Below, piece by piece: positions 19,277-27,333 of a stretch of DNA of 64,000 nucleotides. The stretch is from a virus. Below the pieces are notes generated by a model. It ran no database searches. It was not told the DNA's origin and worked only from the letters and a program-made list of their open reading frames with translations. Both the position numbers and the translations under genes were made by a program. Position 1 is the first letter of the stretch. Every line of letters begins with the position of its first letter. The stretch lies in IMG/VR virus record IMGVR_UViG_3300028908_000009, positions 1 through 64,000 of that record; one strand, written 5' to 3'.

Positions 19277-19591
19277 CTACCCCTTCGGCTGCCACTCGAC
19301 GTGGATGTGATCCGCTTCGAGGACGACGTCGAACTCGTCGCCGAGGACCTCGCGCAGGCGGTTGGTGACCTTCTGAACGCGCTCGGGGGGGAGGTTGGAG
19401 GTTCGGAGGTCCACGGCGTGGCCGACGTAGTGGAGGGAGGTCGGCGAGTGCTTCCCGTCCGAGCAGGAAGTGACGACCATCTCCTTCGCCTTGCCGGTCA
19501 CCTCGTACACCCCCGCCGCCGCGTGGAGCGCGAGGACGAGCTGGGGGGCCAGCCCGAGCAGCCGGACCCCCGGCTTGAGCCGTATTACCAT
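19277..19591 (-). CDS. M15-family peptidase, probable endolysin (D-Ala-D-Ala type)
   Basis: The protein is 104 residues. The ATG at 19591 shares one base with the stop of the gene before it and follows GGAGGA. The zinc-binding residues of the M15 fold can be seen: His and Asp in SLHYVGHAVDL (residues ~52-62) and the C-terminal EADHIHVEW (~92-100). The family cuts peptide cross-links in peptidoglycan. No cell-wall-binding domain is present, so it is a single-domain enzyme. The holin and other small membrane proteins lie 0.8-2.8 kb upstream in the same operon, which makes lysis the likely role. A virion-associated entry enzyme is the alternative. Confidence 0.8.
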   Translation of the reverse strand: MVIRLKPGVRLLGLAPQLVLALHAAAGVYEVTGKAKEMVVTSCSDGKHSPTSLHYVGHAVDLRTSNLPPERVQKVTNRLREVLGDEFDVVLEADHIHVEWQPKG

Positions 19592-19821
19592 CACCGCTTC
19601 CTCCGCTTCTTCTTGGCCGCCGAGATTCGCCGGATGCGGGGCGTGGAGCTCGTCGAGTTCCGCCGCGAGAGCCCGGCCTCCGACAGGGCGATGGCGATGG
19701 CCTGCTTCGGGTTCGTCACCTTCTGCCCGGAGGAGGACTTGAGCTTCCCCCGCTTGAACTCCCGCATCACCCGGCGAACCTTGGCCCGCTTGCCGCGCTT
19801 CGTCTTCGCCCGGGTCTTCAT
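19591..19821 (-). CDS. small basic protein, DUF6496-like
   Basis: The protein is 76 residues and very rich in Lys and Arg. The central pattern MREFKRGKLKSSSGQKV followed by QAIAIALSEAG is characteristic of the DUF6496 family, which is common in phages and has no known function. The C terminus is a basic tail. It is the last of three consecutive lysine-rich genes and is translationally coupled to the M15 peptidase by a TGATG overlap. DNA or RNA binding is plausible from the charge but not shown. Confidence 0.7.
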   Translation of the reverse strand: MKTRAKTKRGKRAKVRRVMREFKRGKLKSSSGQKVTNPKQAIAIALSEAGLSRRNSTSSTPRIRRISAAKKKRRKR

Positions 19822-19824
19822 CGG

Positions 19825-20022
19825 TCAGCCCTTCTTCTTCTTCCGACCCTTGTTGAGCTTCTTCAGGGTGATGGCGAGCCGGGCGCGCTTCCCGAGCTTG
19901 CCGCCCTTCTTCGCCGCCTTCTTCAGCTTCGAGGCCGGGATCTTCTTTCCCTTCGGCACGCCGAGCTGCTCGTGGAGCGCACCGGGATGCTTGATCGCCT
20001 TCTGGATCCACTTCTTGGCCAT
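19825..20022 (-). CDS. small basic protein (Lys-rich), conserved phage hypothetical
   Basis: The protein is 65 residues. ATG at 20022 follows GAGGTGACATC; the longer frame upstream is a shadow of the preceding gene. The sequence starts MAKKWIQKAIKHPGAL and is then dominated by Lys with some Arg. I recall short phage proteins with a similar WIQKAIK-PGAL start and a basic tail, but cannot name a family or function. It lies in a run of three basic genes between the small membrane proteins and the lysin. Confidence 0.65.
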   Translation of the reverse strand: MAKKWIQKAIKHPGALHEQLGVPKGKKIPASKLKKAAKKGGKLGKRARLAITLKKLNKGRKKKKG

Positions 20023-20026
20023 GATG

Positions 20027-20356
20027 TCACCTCTTCTTCTTACCCTTCTTCGCCGCCGACTTGTAGACGGCCTTCGGGTTGCCCTTGTAACCCGCCCGAC
20101 CGACGGCCCGCATGATCTGCTTCGTCCGGGGGCCGAGCTTCTTGTCCTTCGTGGGGACGTTTCCCGCATCCACGGTAGACGAGGAGGAGCCGATCCCCTT
20201 CGTCAGTCGCCGCCGCTTCACAGCTCCCCCGACGGTCGCCGAGCCGAAGCCGCTGTTCGCCAGCTTCTTCACGTCCTTCGGGTTGAGGTTTGCGATCCGC
20301 TGGGCGGCCTTCTTCTGCTGCCTGGTCCTGAGCTGGACCTTCTTCCTCTTGGCCAT
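20027..20356 (-). CDS. lysine/arginine-rich small protein, unknown function
   Basis: The protein is 109 residues with basic ends (starts MAKRKKVQLRTRQQKKAAQR, ends KKGKKKR) and a middle containing Gly/Ser-rich stretches. There is no membrane segment and no Cys. It ends five bases before the next start, so it is co-translated with the two basic genes that follow. Such proteins could condense DNA in the head or bind host nucleic acid; nothing in the sequence decides this. Confidence 0.6.
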   Translation of the reverse strand: MAKRKKVQLRTRQQKKAAQRIANLNPKDVKKLANSGFGSATVGGAVKRRRLTKGIGSSSSTVDAGNVPTKDKKLGPRTKQIMRAVGRAGYKGNPKAVYKSAAKKGKKKR

Positions 20357-20365
20357 GATGCCTCC

Positions 20366-20557
20366 TCATCTCAGCCAGCCGGCGCAGTACGCCAGGGCCA
20401 GGAACGCGAAGCCGAGAACGAACAGCCAGGTGATCAGCTCGCCCCACGGCACGGCGTGCCGTGTCGGTTCGGGCTTCGCCGGCTTCTCCACCTTCACGTC
20501 GTCGTCCGGGAGCCCGCGCCCCCGGATCCACCACCTCGGGTCGAACATCCTTCGCAT
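20366..20557 (-). CDS. small single-pass membrane protein
   Basis: The protein is 63 residues. ATG at 20557 follows the near-perfect AGGAGGTGACG, so the longer frame is discarded. The N-terminal half is soluble and charged. A C-terminal hydrophobic segment (LITWLFVLGFAFLALAYCAG) spans about residues 41-60. This layout would leave the N terminus in the cytoplasm with the tail in the membrane. It sits two bases after another single-pass protein in the lysis region. It may be a lysis accessory or holin partner; this is inferred from context only. Confidence 0.6.
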   Translation of the reverse strand: MRRMFDPRWWIRGRGLPDDDVKVEKPAKPEPTRHAVPWGELITWLFVLGFAFLALAYCAGWLR

Positions 20558-20559
20558 CG

Positions 20560-20820
20560 TCACCTCCTGTCTTCGAGCCGGGCCGTGTTGCGTTCCACCG
20601 CCCGGACGAGGGCATCCAGCTTTCTGTCCAGGGTGTCCAGCTTGTGCAGTATCTGCCGCTGGTCCTCCGTGTACCGCGCCACCGGGAGGTACTTCTCCGC
20701 CACCTCCGCCCGGGCCTGGAGCGTGCCGACCCGTATGCCGACCAGGAAGGAAGCGGCAGTGAGGGCCACCATCACGATCGCCGGCCAGTTTCCGTTGAGT
20801 CGCACCTGCTGCTTCGTCAT
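20560..20820 (-). CDS. membrane-anchored coiled-coil protein, possible inner-membrane spanin or holin-like protein
   Basis: The protein is 86 residues. One hydrophobic segment lies at about residues 13-34 (WPAIVMVALTAASFLVGI), followed by a charged helical tail with heptad spacing (ILHKLDTLDRKLDALVRAV). This is the layout of a membrane-anchored periplasmic coiled coil such as an inner-membrane spanin, but many small phage membrane proteins share it. The lipoprotein gene at 21087-21569 would be the possible outer-membrane partner, although it is not embedded in the usual spanin arrangement. Confidence 0.5.
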   Translation of the reverse strand: MTKQQVRLNGNWPAIVMVALTAASFLVGIRVGTLQARAEVAEKYLPVARYTEDQRQILHKLDTLDRKLDALVRAVERNTARLEDRR

Positions 20821-20835
20821 CTCTCGCTCTCCCGA

Positions 20836-21096
20836 TCAATCCACCTGGTCGTAGATGCGCTCGAAGATGTCTCCACGAACGGGCCAGACGTCTCCGAACT
20901 CCCCGAAGCAGACGTAATCCCCGGGGCGGGCGATCGCCGTCCCGCTGGGCGTCTTTACCCTGAGGAGGCCGTCGTCACCGACTTGGAGGTACTCGATCAT
21001 GTAGTAGCAATCCGCGACCTCGTCGGGGATGGTCTCCCCGTCCCACCGGAAGGCGTGAACGATGGCCGGCTTCTTCATGTAGCGCTTCAGGGACAT
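20836..21096 (-). CDS. conserved phage protein with PGDY..(8-9)..P.RGDIFE motif
   Basis: The protein is 86 residues. ATG at 21096 follows AGAGGTACG and lies inside the end of the lipoprotein gene. The pattern of a basic start, then PSGTAIARPGDYVCFG and WPVRGDIFERIYD, matches a widespread small phage family (typically PGDYII..GEFYPCKPDIFE). Its function is unknown. It sits in the lysis region between the lipoprotein and the membrane proteins. Confidence 0.65.
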   Translation of the reverse strand: MSLKRYMKKPAIVHAFRWDGETIPDEVADCYYMIEYLQVGDDGLLRVKTPSGTAIARPGDYVCFGEFGDVWPVRGDIFERIYDQVD

Positions 21097-21569
21097 TCGT
21101 CGTACCTCTCCGGCAACCGTCTCCAGTCGGTGTCCGGCTGCCACTCGTAGCAGGGCTTCTCGCACTGGGTCCTGTGGCCCCCGATGCAGTTCCCCTCGTG
21201 GTCGGTTGTGAGGCACGGATCCCAGTCGCACGCCTCCAGGCAGGCGTGGGGGAGGATCTCCACCGAATCCGAGGACCAGGCACTGCACCCGACGTCGTTG
21301 CACGCCCTGGCGACGAAGCCGGAGCCGTCGTTGATCTCGTCGCATGGGGTTCCCGAGACCAGGTAGGTCGTGGAGCCGTAGACCGTCGCGCAGACCTCCA
21401 GCGTGGAGGCGAGCGCGATCTCGTACCGCGTCGCCCCGGGGGAGGGGTCCCAGGACAGCTCCTCGTTGCCCAGGACCCCGTCCACGTCGTCGGAGCAGGC
21501 ATGGTCCTGGCAGCCAGCCAGGACGGGCCAGGGGACGAGGAGGGCCAGGAGGAGCGCGAGGAGCCGCAT
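21087..21569 (-). CDS. secreted Cys-rich lipoprotein with fibronectin-III-like domain
   Basis: The protein is 160 residues. The N terminus is a classic lipoprotein signal: basic start, hydrophobic LLALLLALLVPWPV, then the lipobox LAGC. The mature part has a strand pattern like a fibronectin type III domain (LSWDPSPGATRYEIALAS ... ACNDVGCSAWS). The C-terminal region has several Cys residues. It lies directly after the holin gene in transcription order. A phage lipoprotein here could act in lysis (outer-membrane spanin) or in superinfection exclusion at the cell surface; the sequence does not decide. Confidence 0.6.
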   Translation of the reverse strand: MRLLALLLALLVPWPVLAGCQDHACSDDVDGVLGNEELSWDPSPGATRYEIALASTLEVCATVYGSTTYLVSGTPCDEINDGSGFVARACNDVGCSAWSSDSVEILPHACLEACDWDPCLTTDHEGNCIGGHRTQCEKPCYEWQPDTDWRRLPERYDECP

Positions 21570-21572
21570 GGT

Positions 21573-22121
21573 TCAGTCCTCCAGGTCCACCGGCGGAGCC
21601 TTCGCCAGCGCCCGGGTCTTCTCCTTCGAGCCCAGGGAGGACCCGAACCAGAAGGCCATGATCCGGGGCACCTCGCCCGTCAGGACGCCGAGCAGGGTCG
21701 TCGAGAGCCCGAGGACCCAGGACGGCACCTCGGCCAGCCCGCCCGCCCGGAGCTGGTCGAAGAGGCCGTACAGGATGGCGAAGTAGCCCCCGACGAACAG
21801 CGCCGAGAGGGTCACCTGCGGCCACACGTTCACCCGGAACATCCGCCGCGCCGACGCCCGGTCCTTCACCTCCAGGGCCGCGAGGTCGATGTCCAGCTTC
21901 CGCATCTCGGCCTCGAAGCGCCGGTCGATCTCCCGGAGCTTGACCAGCACCTCCGGGCCCGAGGTGAGGATCGCCTGCTCCACTTCCTCCGGCGAGGCGT
22001 CCGGCTTCCCGAGCACCTCCCGGGCGATGGTCGCCGTCGCCATCCCGGCCAGCGGCCCGCCGAGGGCCGAGGCGAGGGCCGGCGCGACGGAGGCGAGGAT
22101 CCGCTTCAGCCTAGGACGCAT
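21573..22121 (-). CDS. holin, 3TM (GTA-type) family
   Basis: The protein is 182 residues. It follows the pattern of the 3TM holin family: a weakly hydrophobic Ala/Gly-rich N terminus (APALASALGGPLAGMA), an amphipathic charged middle, an AR dipeptide with Asn before the second hydrophobic segment (~98-122), and a third segment (~135-155) ending in FWFGSSLGSKEKTR. The family forms lesions in the inner membrane that release the endolysin. The M15 peptidase downstream in the same operon is the likely partner. The start overlaps the end of the preceding gene by 11 bases. Confidence 0.8.
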   Translation of the reverse strand: MRPRLKRILASVAPALASALGGPLAGMATATIAREVLGKPDASPEEVEQAILTSGPEVLVKLREIDRRFEAEMRKLDIDLAALEVKDRASARRMFRVNVWPQVTLSALFVGGYFAILYGLFDQLRAGGLAEVPSWVLGLSTTLLGVLTGEVPRIMAFWFGSSLGSKEKTRALAKAPPVDLED

Positions 22122-22398
22122 TGATCGGGGCCTCCTCCTCCGGCAGCTCCAGCGGCTCCGGCGAGGGCAGGTCCTCCGGCCGGGTCGTGCCGGCCAGGCG
22201 GAATCCCTCCGCCGCGTCCGCCAGCCGCTGGCGCAGGGCCTCCTCCAGGACGGCCACGAGCGGCTGGCCGAAACCGCTGGCCGGTACCTCGAACTGCACC
22301 GGGATGACGCCCTCGACGGGCATCCCCTCGTCGGGCCGGACGGCCACGTTGAACGTGATGACCGCGTTGATCGGGTCGAGAACCTTCTCCTGTGCCAT
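22111..22398 (-). CDS. hypothetical protein of the late operon
   Basis: The protein is 95 residues. ATG at 22398 follows AGGAGGACTC; the longer open frame upstream belongs to a shadow. It is acidic, with an N-terminal strand-rich stretch (INAVITFNVAV) and a Pro/Glu-rich end. No known motif is seen. It lies between the lectin-like protein and the holin. A tail or lysis accessory role is possible from position only. Confidence 0.55.
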   Translation of the reverse strand: MAQEKVLDPINAVITFNVAVRPDEGMPVEGVIPVQFEVPASGFGQPLVAVLEEALRQRLADAAEGFRLAGTTRPEDLPSPEPLELPEEEAPINAS

Positions 22399-22406
22399 GA
22401 GTCCTC

Positions 22407-23447
22407 CTATCGCCGCGTCGAGCTGGCAGGCTCGGCGACGAGCTGCACGTAGTCGATGTAGACGGTCTGGTCGGCCGGGGGGTTGTTGCCCGTCTCGGCC
22501 GTGAACGGGACGACGTAGTAGGCCGTCGTGGGATCGAAGTAGTCCGTCGTGCAGGAGCCCACCTCCGTGCCATCCCGGTAGAAGGTCACCTTCGACTGGG
22601 AGGTGTCCCACTCGATCTGCCAGCGGTGCCAGTTCTCGTCCACCGGCCACTGCGTGGAGAACTCCCCGTGATAGCTCTCCGTCGAGGACTTCCAGCAGTA
22701 GATGTGGCCGTAGGCGGGATCCTTGAACTGCCCGGTGTTGGACAGGAACTCGATCACGGCCGACTTGTTGGATGAGCAATCACCGCCGATCATGCCGGCA
22801 CAGAGCCCGATGTGGGCCTGGATGTCCGCCGGCTGGCTCGTCCCGGAGGCGTCCAGCTTCAGCAGGACGTAGAGCGTCAGCTTCGAGTAGTCGCCCGGGA
22901 CGACCTGGAACGGCCGGTCCTCACCGGAGCCGGGGGATCGCAGGCCACCGTCGTCGTTGTCGCCCAGGACGAACTTCAGGACCCCCAGGTGCCCGTCCGA
23001 GCTGGTCGCCGTCCCCGGCTCCAGCATGGCGGAGGACGACGTGATGTTGCTCGGGTGCCACCACCAGCGGAACTCGCTGGACTCGACGGTCTGCGCCGTC
23101 CCCATCGAGGCGTTGGCGATGGAGTCCACCTGGAGGAAGTCGTCGTGCAGGATCGGCGTCTGGCGCATGGTCGCGGCCACGCCGGTCCCGCTGAGGCAGT
23201 GCATCTCCCCGCCCGCGTAGAAGCAGAGCTCCTCGTCGTCCGAGTCCACGCAGATGTCGCCGGTCTTCAGCTCGGGATCCGTCGTGGAATCGCCATCCAC
23301 GTCCGTGCAGGCGGGAGCCGCCGGGACGGCGAGATGTTGCCGGACCTGGAGCAGGCGGTAGGCCCGCCGGCTCTTCGCTGGGGAGTCCGCCAGGGTCGGC
23401 GCGAGAGTGAGCAGGACCAGCAGGGCCAGGCTAACGAACCGTCGCAT
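22407..23447 (-). CDS. secreted or virion-exposed protein with lectin/glucanase-like domain
   Basis: The protein is 346 residues. ATG at 23447 follows AGGAGGG and gives a clean signal peptide (MRRFVSLALLVLLTLAPTLA, cleavage near residue 20); an upstream ATG ten codons earlier would spoil it. A concanavalin-A-like sandwich is suggested by the run from ~120 to 340 with HRWQIEWDTSQSKVTFYRDG and the terminal strand VYIDYVQLV. It overlaps the end of the DNRLRE-like gene and follows the tail fibre, so it may bind glycans. A signal peptide on a tail-region protein is unusual: it may be exported to the cell surface instead of being built into the virion. Confidence 0.6.
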   Translation of the reverse strand: MRRFVSLALLVLLTLAPTLADSPAKSRRAYRLLQVRQHLAVPAAPACTDVDGDSTTDPELKTGDICVDSDDEELCFYAGGEMHCLSGTGVAATMRQTPILHDDFLQVDSIANASMGTAQTVESSEFRWWWHPSNITSSSAMLEPGTATSSDGHLGVLKFVLGDNDDGGLRSPGSGEDRPFQVVPGDYSKLTLYVLLKLDASGTSQPADIQAHIGLCAGMIGGDCSSNKSAVIEFLSNTGQFKDPAYGHIYCWKSSTESYHGEFSTQWPVDENWHRWQIEWDTSQSKVTFYRDGTEVGSCTTDYFDPTTAYYVVPFTAETGNNPPADQTVYIDYVQLVAEPASSTRR

Positions 23448-24015
23448 GGAAAACCCTCCTGTGGGTGGTGCCACCACCCGTCGTGTATTCCACGGTGAGA
23501 ACGGGCCAGTAGCTCGTCGAGGAGCTGTCCACGGAGTGCGCCGAGAGGAAGTAATACTGGCCGTCGATGGACGGGGTGCCGGAGTAGCGGTAGCAGATGT
23601 CCGTGTTGCCCGTCGTCGAGACGGCCGAGGTCGGCACCGCCAGGTCCAGCTTCGTCGGGGAGGAGCTGGAGGTCGAGAGGCCCGAGGTGCTCTGGGAGGC
23701 CATGAACGTCATCGAGGCGTAGTCGTTCCAGTCCCCCGCCGAGAGCGGAGTCGAGAACTTGTTGGCCCCCGCGTAGAAGTAGAACGTCCCCACCAGGCCG
23801 GAACGCCAGGCGTAGATCGTCAGGGTGGCCGAGGTGACGGTCGCCCCGGATCCCAGGGAGGACGTGTCGAACCCGAAGTAGCCGCGCCACTCGTAGACCG
23901 TTCCCGACCAGCGGGACTTGCCGCCATCCACGCGGCTGCCCGACGTATCCACGCTCACCCCGTTGAGGATGTACCCCTCGCGGTTGGTCGTCGGGTTGAC
24001 CGTGAGCGTGGCCAT
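23431..24015 (-). CDS. DNRLRE-like / carbohydrate-binding beta-sandwich protein
   Basis: The protein is 194 residues and Ser/Thr-rich. It contains the pattern FDTSSLGSGATVTSATLTIY, typical of DNRLRE-type beta domains found in extracellular and tail-associated proteins, and an ending with LTVEY as in that family. Its start shares bases with the stop of the tail-fibre gene. It has no signal peptide and no Cys pair of note. It is probably a fibre-associated or receptor-contact protein; this is inferred from family resemblance and position. Confidence 0.55.
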   Translation of the reverse strand: MATLTVNPTTNREGYILNGVSVDTSGSRVDGGKSRWSGTVYEWRGYFGFDTSSLGSGATVTSATLTIYAWRSGLVGTFYFYAGANKFSTPLSAGDWNDYASMTFMASQSTSGLSTSSSSPTKLDLAVPTSAVSTTGNTDICYRYSGTPSIDGQYYFLSAHSVDSSSTSYWPVLTVEYTTGGGTTHRRVFHATVR

Positions 24016-27000
24016 CAGTCACCCTCCGAGGACTGCGCGGCCCTGATCGTGTAGTAGATCGTGATCGAGAACTCGTCCACGGTGCCGGAGATGCTGGAGA
24101 TGTCGAGCCAGAGGAACGCCTTGCGAGAGAGCGTCCTGTTCACCGCGCCCCAGTGGCTCTGAGCCGTCGAGCTGTTGGCCGTCTGGTCGGTGGACCAGAA
24201 GGCGTAGGGGGAGCTGGAGGCCCGGTCGGTGGACCACTTCAGGTTGAAGTTCACGGACGGGCTGGAGGAGCCCCGGACGCAGGTCACGATCTCCCGGACG
24301 TAGATCCTGTCGTGCGTCTCCAGGAGGGTGATCGAGTCCCCGGACTGCGGCTCCAGCACGCTGACCGTGAGCTGCCTGTAGGCCACGTAGACGGTCCCGC
24401 CGGCCTGGATGACCCTGTTGCCGGTCCACCCACGGGTGCTCACCTGCCCGATCCGGAGGCTGAGGGAGCCGGTGTTCGTCGGAGCGTTCGTAGATGACGA
24501 GGCCACGTCCTTGATCCGCGTGTCGGCCGCCCCGGAGCCGTCCAGCGTGCCGGACGAATCGACCGTCACGGTCCCGGTGACGGAGGTCGAGCCGGAGACC
24601 GAGGCATCCTGGATCGAGGGGGAGGACAGGGTCTTGTTGGTCAGCGTCTGCGTGTCCGTCGTGCCGACGACGGAGCCGCTGACGCCGTGGACGCCGGACG
24701 AGGCGTCGATGTGGGAGTCGATGTCCGAGTGGTCGTGGGTACCCGCCCCGGAGAGGTTCTGGTGGACGATCTTCGTCTCGTCCAGCGTGAAGAGGGCGTT
24801 GTCCCCGTGGGTGGCGTCGTCGTTCGCCACGACGATCGTCAGCCTGTCGTTGGCCGAGCGCAGCTTGAAGGTGTCGCTGCCGGATGCCGAGGCCGTGTTC
24901 GTACCGTCGGTGATCGAGGCGTAGGCGTCGGAGAGGCCCCCACCCGCGTGGGCGTCCACGTAAGCCTTGGTGGCCGCGTCCTGCGCGTTCGTGGGGTCCG
25001 AGACGTTGACGATCCGCCGGGAGGCCACGTCGATCGTCGAACCGATGGACAGGTCGTAGTCCGTCGCCGAGGTGGGGGCGGTCGTCGAGAAGCGGATCTC
25101 GCCGGACGTGGCCCAGGCGTGGGCCGCCCCGAGCACCAGGTGCCCGGTGTTCCAGTCCCCGCCCGCCAGGTAGACGTTCCCCTTCGTCGCCGAGCCGAAG
25201 GACTGCGAGAACACCTTGATCGCCTGGCCGTCCGCCGGGGCCGTGGAACCGCCGGCAAGGTCCTCGACCTGGAGCCCGACGATCGAGGAGAGCGTCGCCC
25301 CCGAGGCGATCGAGGGGGTGAACGCCCGGAAGTGAACGGCGCTCGTGATGGTCGAGGTGTCGGAGAGCGAGAACTTGGCCTCGACCGCGTGGGCGGACTG
25401 GTAGGTGTTCCCCTCGTAGATGGCGACGCCCGCCCGGAGGCCGATCGCCGTCCCGATCGTCGCGCTCGTGGCCCCGCTCTCCGACTGGACCGCCGCCACC
25501 ATCCCGCGCAGCTCCGAGCTGGTCTCGGTGACGTTCGAGTTGATGACGGCGAAGCCGGCCACCCCGGTGACCCCTCGCCCGTCCGCCGAGCCGCCGGAGA
25601 TGCTGGCCTCGGCCTTGACGGCGTCCGGGTAGGTCACCAGCGAGGCGTCGCACTCGAACTGAACCTTCACCCCGTACCGCCACTGGTTCGCGCTCGCCCC
25701 GTTCGACTGGGTCAGACCGACGTGCAGCTTGCCCAGGGCCGACTCCGTGTCCTTGTCCCCCACCGTCACCCGGTCGAGCGCCTGGTCCGCCAGGTGGACG
25801 TGCCCGAGCGTGGAGCCCGCCGTCGAGCGCAGGACCAGGTCCTCCGAGTCCGCCGACCCGCCGTGCAGCGTCTGACCCCCGGAGCGGCCGGCCAGCAGCG
25901 CGTACTGCGGGTGGTCGTCGTCCGAGAGGCCGGAGAGAGCTCCGTGGTCCGTGGCGACGGCGGAATCGACGTAGGACTTCGTGGCCGCGTCCTGCGGATC
26001 CGTCGGGTCGGACAGGTTCACCCCGCGTCGGTTCTTGAAGTCCACCGTCGAGGACAGGATGGCGAAGTCGTAGTCGGTGGCGTTGTACGGCTCCGTCCGC
26101 GAGAAGCGCAGGTCCCCGGAGGTGGCCCAGACGTGGGCCTGGCCGAGCTGGAGGTGGCCCGTGTTCCAGTCCCCGCCGGCCATGCGGATGTTGCCCGACA
26201 GGCCGTCGAAGCCGTCGTCCTGGGCATCGACGAGGATCGAGTCGCAGGAGTCCCGGGCGTACTGCCCGATGTCGCCGACGTGCAGCCCCCGCACGTGATC
26301 CAGGCCGGCGGCGATCGAGTCCGGGGCCTCGGCCTCGAAGGCGTTGTACGTCTGGATCTTCGCCGAGCCGTAGATCGCCGCCAGCGCGTGGAACCCGTGG
26401 GCCGTCGTGTAGTTCGCGTGGTTCGACGCCTCGATCCGCGATGTGACGCCGATGGCCGTGGTGGCCGTCGGGTCGTTCGACCCACCGACGGAGACGTAGG
26501 CGTAGACCGCCCGCGCCAGCGTGGCCGCAACGGTGGCCTGGAACTGGGCGTTCACGAACAGCGCCGACCCGCTCACGCCCTTGAACAGCCGCTGGGCGAT
26601 GGAGACGGCATACGGGTACGTCTCCGAGTTCTTCACGAACTGGGCGACGTGGAGCACGGAGTTCGGGTTGTTGGACCCCTGCTGGTCCTCGGCGCTGAAG
26701 AAGTACCGACCGGAGTAGACGTTGCTGGAGACGTAGGGGTCGAACTCGTCGTTCCCGGCGACCAGCCGGCCGGAGGTGTTGGGCTCCAGCCAGAGGGTCC
26801 CCTTCGCCGCGCCCGCCGTGGACTGGAGGGTCAGGTTCTCCGAGGAGCCGGTCCCGCCGTTCAGCGTCTGCCCGCCGGACCTGCCGGCCAGGAGGGCGTA
26901 CTGGGCATGGTCATCGTCCCCCAGGCCCCCGAGCGCCCCGTGGTCGATGTCCGCCGGGTTCAGGCCGATCGTCAGCGTGTCCCCGCCGTCGAAGTTGCCC

Positions 27001-27329
27001 GGGTGGTTGTTGACCGTCTTCGTCAGCGCCCCGGAGACGAGCAGCTTGTCGTCGAGGTAACCGGCCTCCTGGTCGTCGTCGTCGATCAACACCTCCCCCG
27101 AACCGACCGAGACCTGCTCCCGCGAGGACGAGATGATGAACCGATCCCGGCCGATCCGCATGACGATCTTGCCCACGCCACGCTTGCCGGTGGAGGTGTC
27201 CTTCCAGAAGGCCACCTCGCCCGGCCCGATACGGGGAATGGTATGACCGGTGTGGACAAGGAACTGGAGCGGGACGCGCTTCCGGATCTCGCTGAGGAGC
27301 TGTTCGGTCGCGTCCACTCGCCGGGGCAT
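24015..27329 (-). CDS. tail fibre protein with tandem modules
   Basis: The protein is 1104 residues and Gly/Ser/Thr-rich with no Cys-rich region. Two long modules repeat with a spacing of about 330 residues: each begins with a HGAL-GL-DDDH-QYALLAGRSGGQTL block (near 130 and 461). Each ends with a GGDWNTGHL block followed by ATK-YVD (near 385-460 and 715-795). A third region near 863 has HDHSDIDSHID and TDTQTLTNKTL, motifs common in phage fibres. It would form the receptor-binding fibre. The N terminus is the likely virion attachment part and the last ~150 residues the receptor tip. Confidence 0.8.
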   Translation of the reverse strand: MPRRVDATEQLLSEIRKRVPLQFLVHTGHTIPRIGPGEVAFWKDTSTGKRGVGKIVMRIGRDRFIISSSREQVSVGSGEVLIDDDDQEAGYLDDKLLVSGALTKTVNNHPGNFDGGDTLTIGLNPADIDHGALGGLGDDDHAQYALLAGRSGGQTLNGGTGSSENLTLQSTAGAAKGTLWLEPNTSGRLVAGNDEFDPYVSSNVYSGRYFFSAEDQQGSNNPNSVLHVAQFVKNSETYPYAVSIAQRLFKGVSGSALFVNAQFQATVAATLARAVYAYVSVGGSNDPTATTAIGVTSRIEASNHANYTTAHGFHALAAIYGSAKIQTYNAFEAEAPDSIAAGLDHVRGLHVGDIGQYARDSCDSILVDAQDDGFDGLSGNIRMAGGDWNTGHLQLGQAHVWATSGDLRFSRTEPYNATDYDFAILSSTVDFKNRRGVNLSDPTDPQDAATKSYVDSAVATDHGALSGLSDDDHPQYALLAGRSGGQTLHGGSADSEDLVLRSTAGSTLGHVHLADQALDRVTVGDKDTESALGKLHVGLTQSNGASANQWRYGVKVQFECDASLVTYPDAVKAEASISGGSADGRGVTGVAGFAVINSNVTETSSELRGMVAAVQSESGATSATIGTAIGLRAGVAIYEGNTYQSAHAVEAKFSLSDTSTITSAVHFRAFTPSIASGATLSSIVGLQVEDLAGGSTAPADGQAIKVFSQSFGSATKGNVYLAGGDWNTGHLVLGAAHAWATSGEIRFSTTAPTSATDYDLSIGSTIDVASRRIVNVSDPTNAQDAATKAYVDAHAGGGLSDAYASITDGTNTASASGSDTFKLRSANDRLTIVVANDDATHGDNALFTLDETKIVHQNLSGAGTHDHSDIDSHIDASSGVHGVSGSVVGTTDTQTLTNKTLSSPSIQDASVSGSTSVTGTVTVDSSGTLDGSGAADTRIKDVASSSTNAPTNTGSLSLRIGQVSTRGWTGNRVIQAGGTVYVAYRQLTVSVLEPQSGDSITLLETHDRIYVREIVTCVRGSSSPSVNFNLKWSTDRASSSPYAFWSTDQTANSSTAQSHWGAVNRTLSRKAFLWLDISSISGTVDEFSITIYYTIRAAQSSEGD

Positions 27330-27333
27330 CGCC

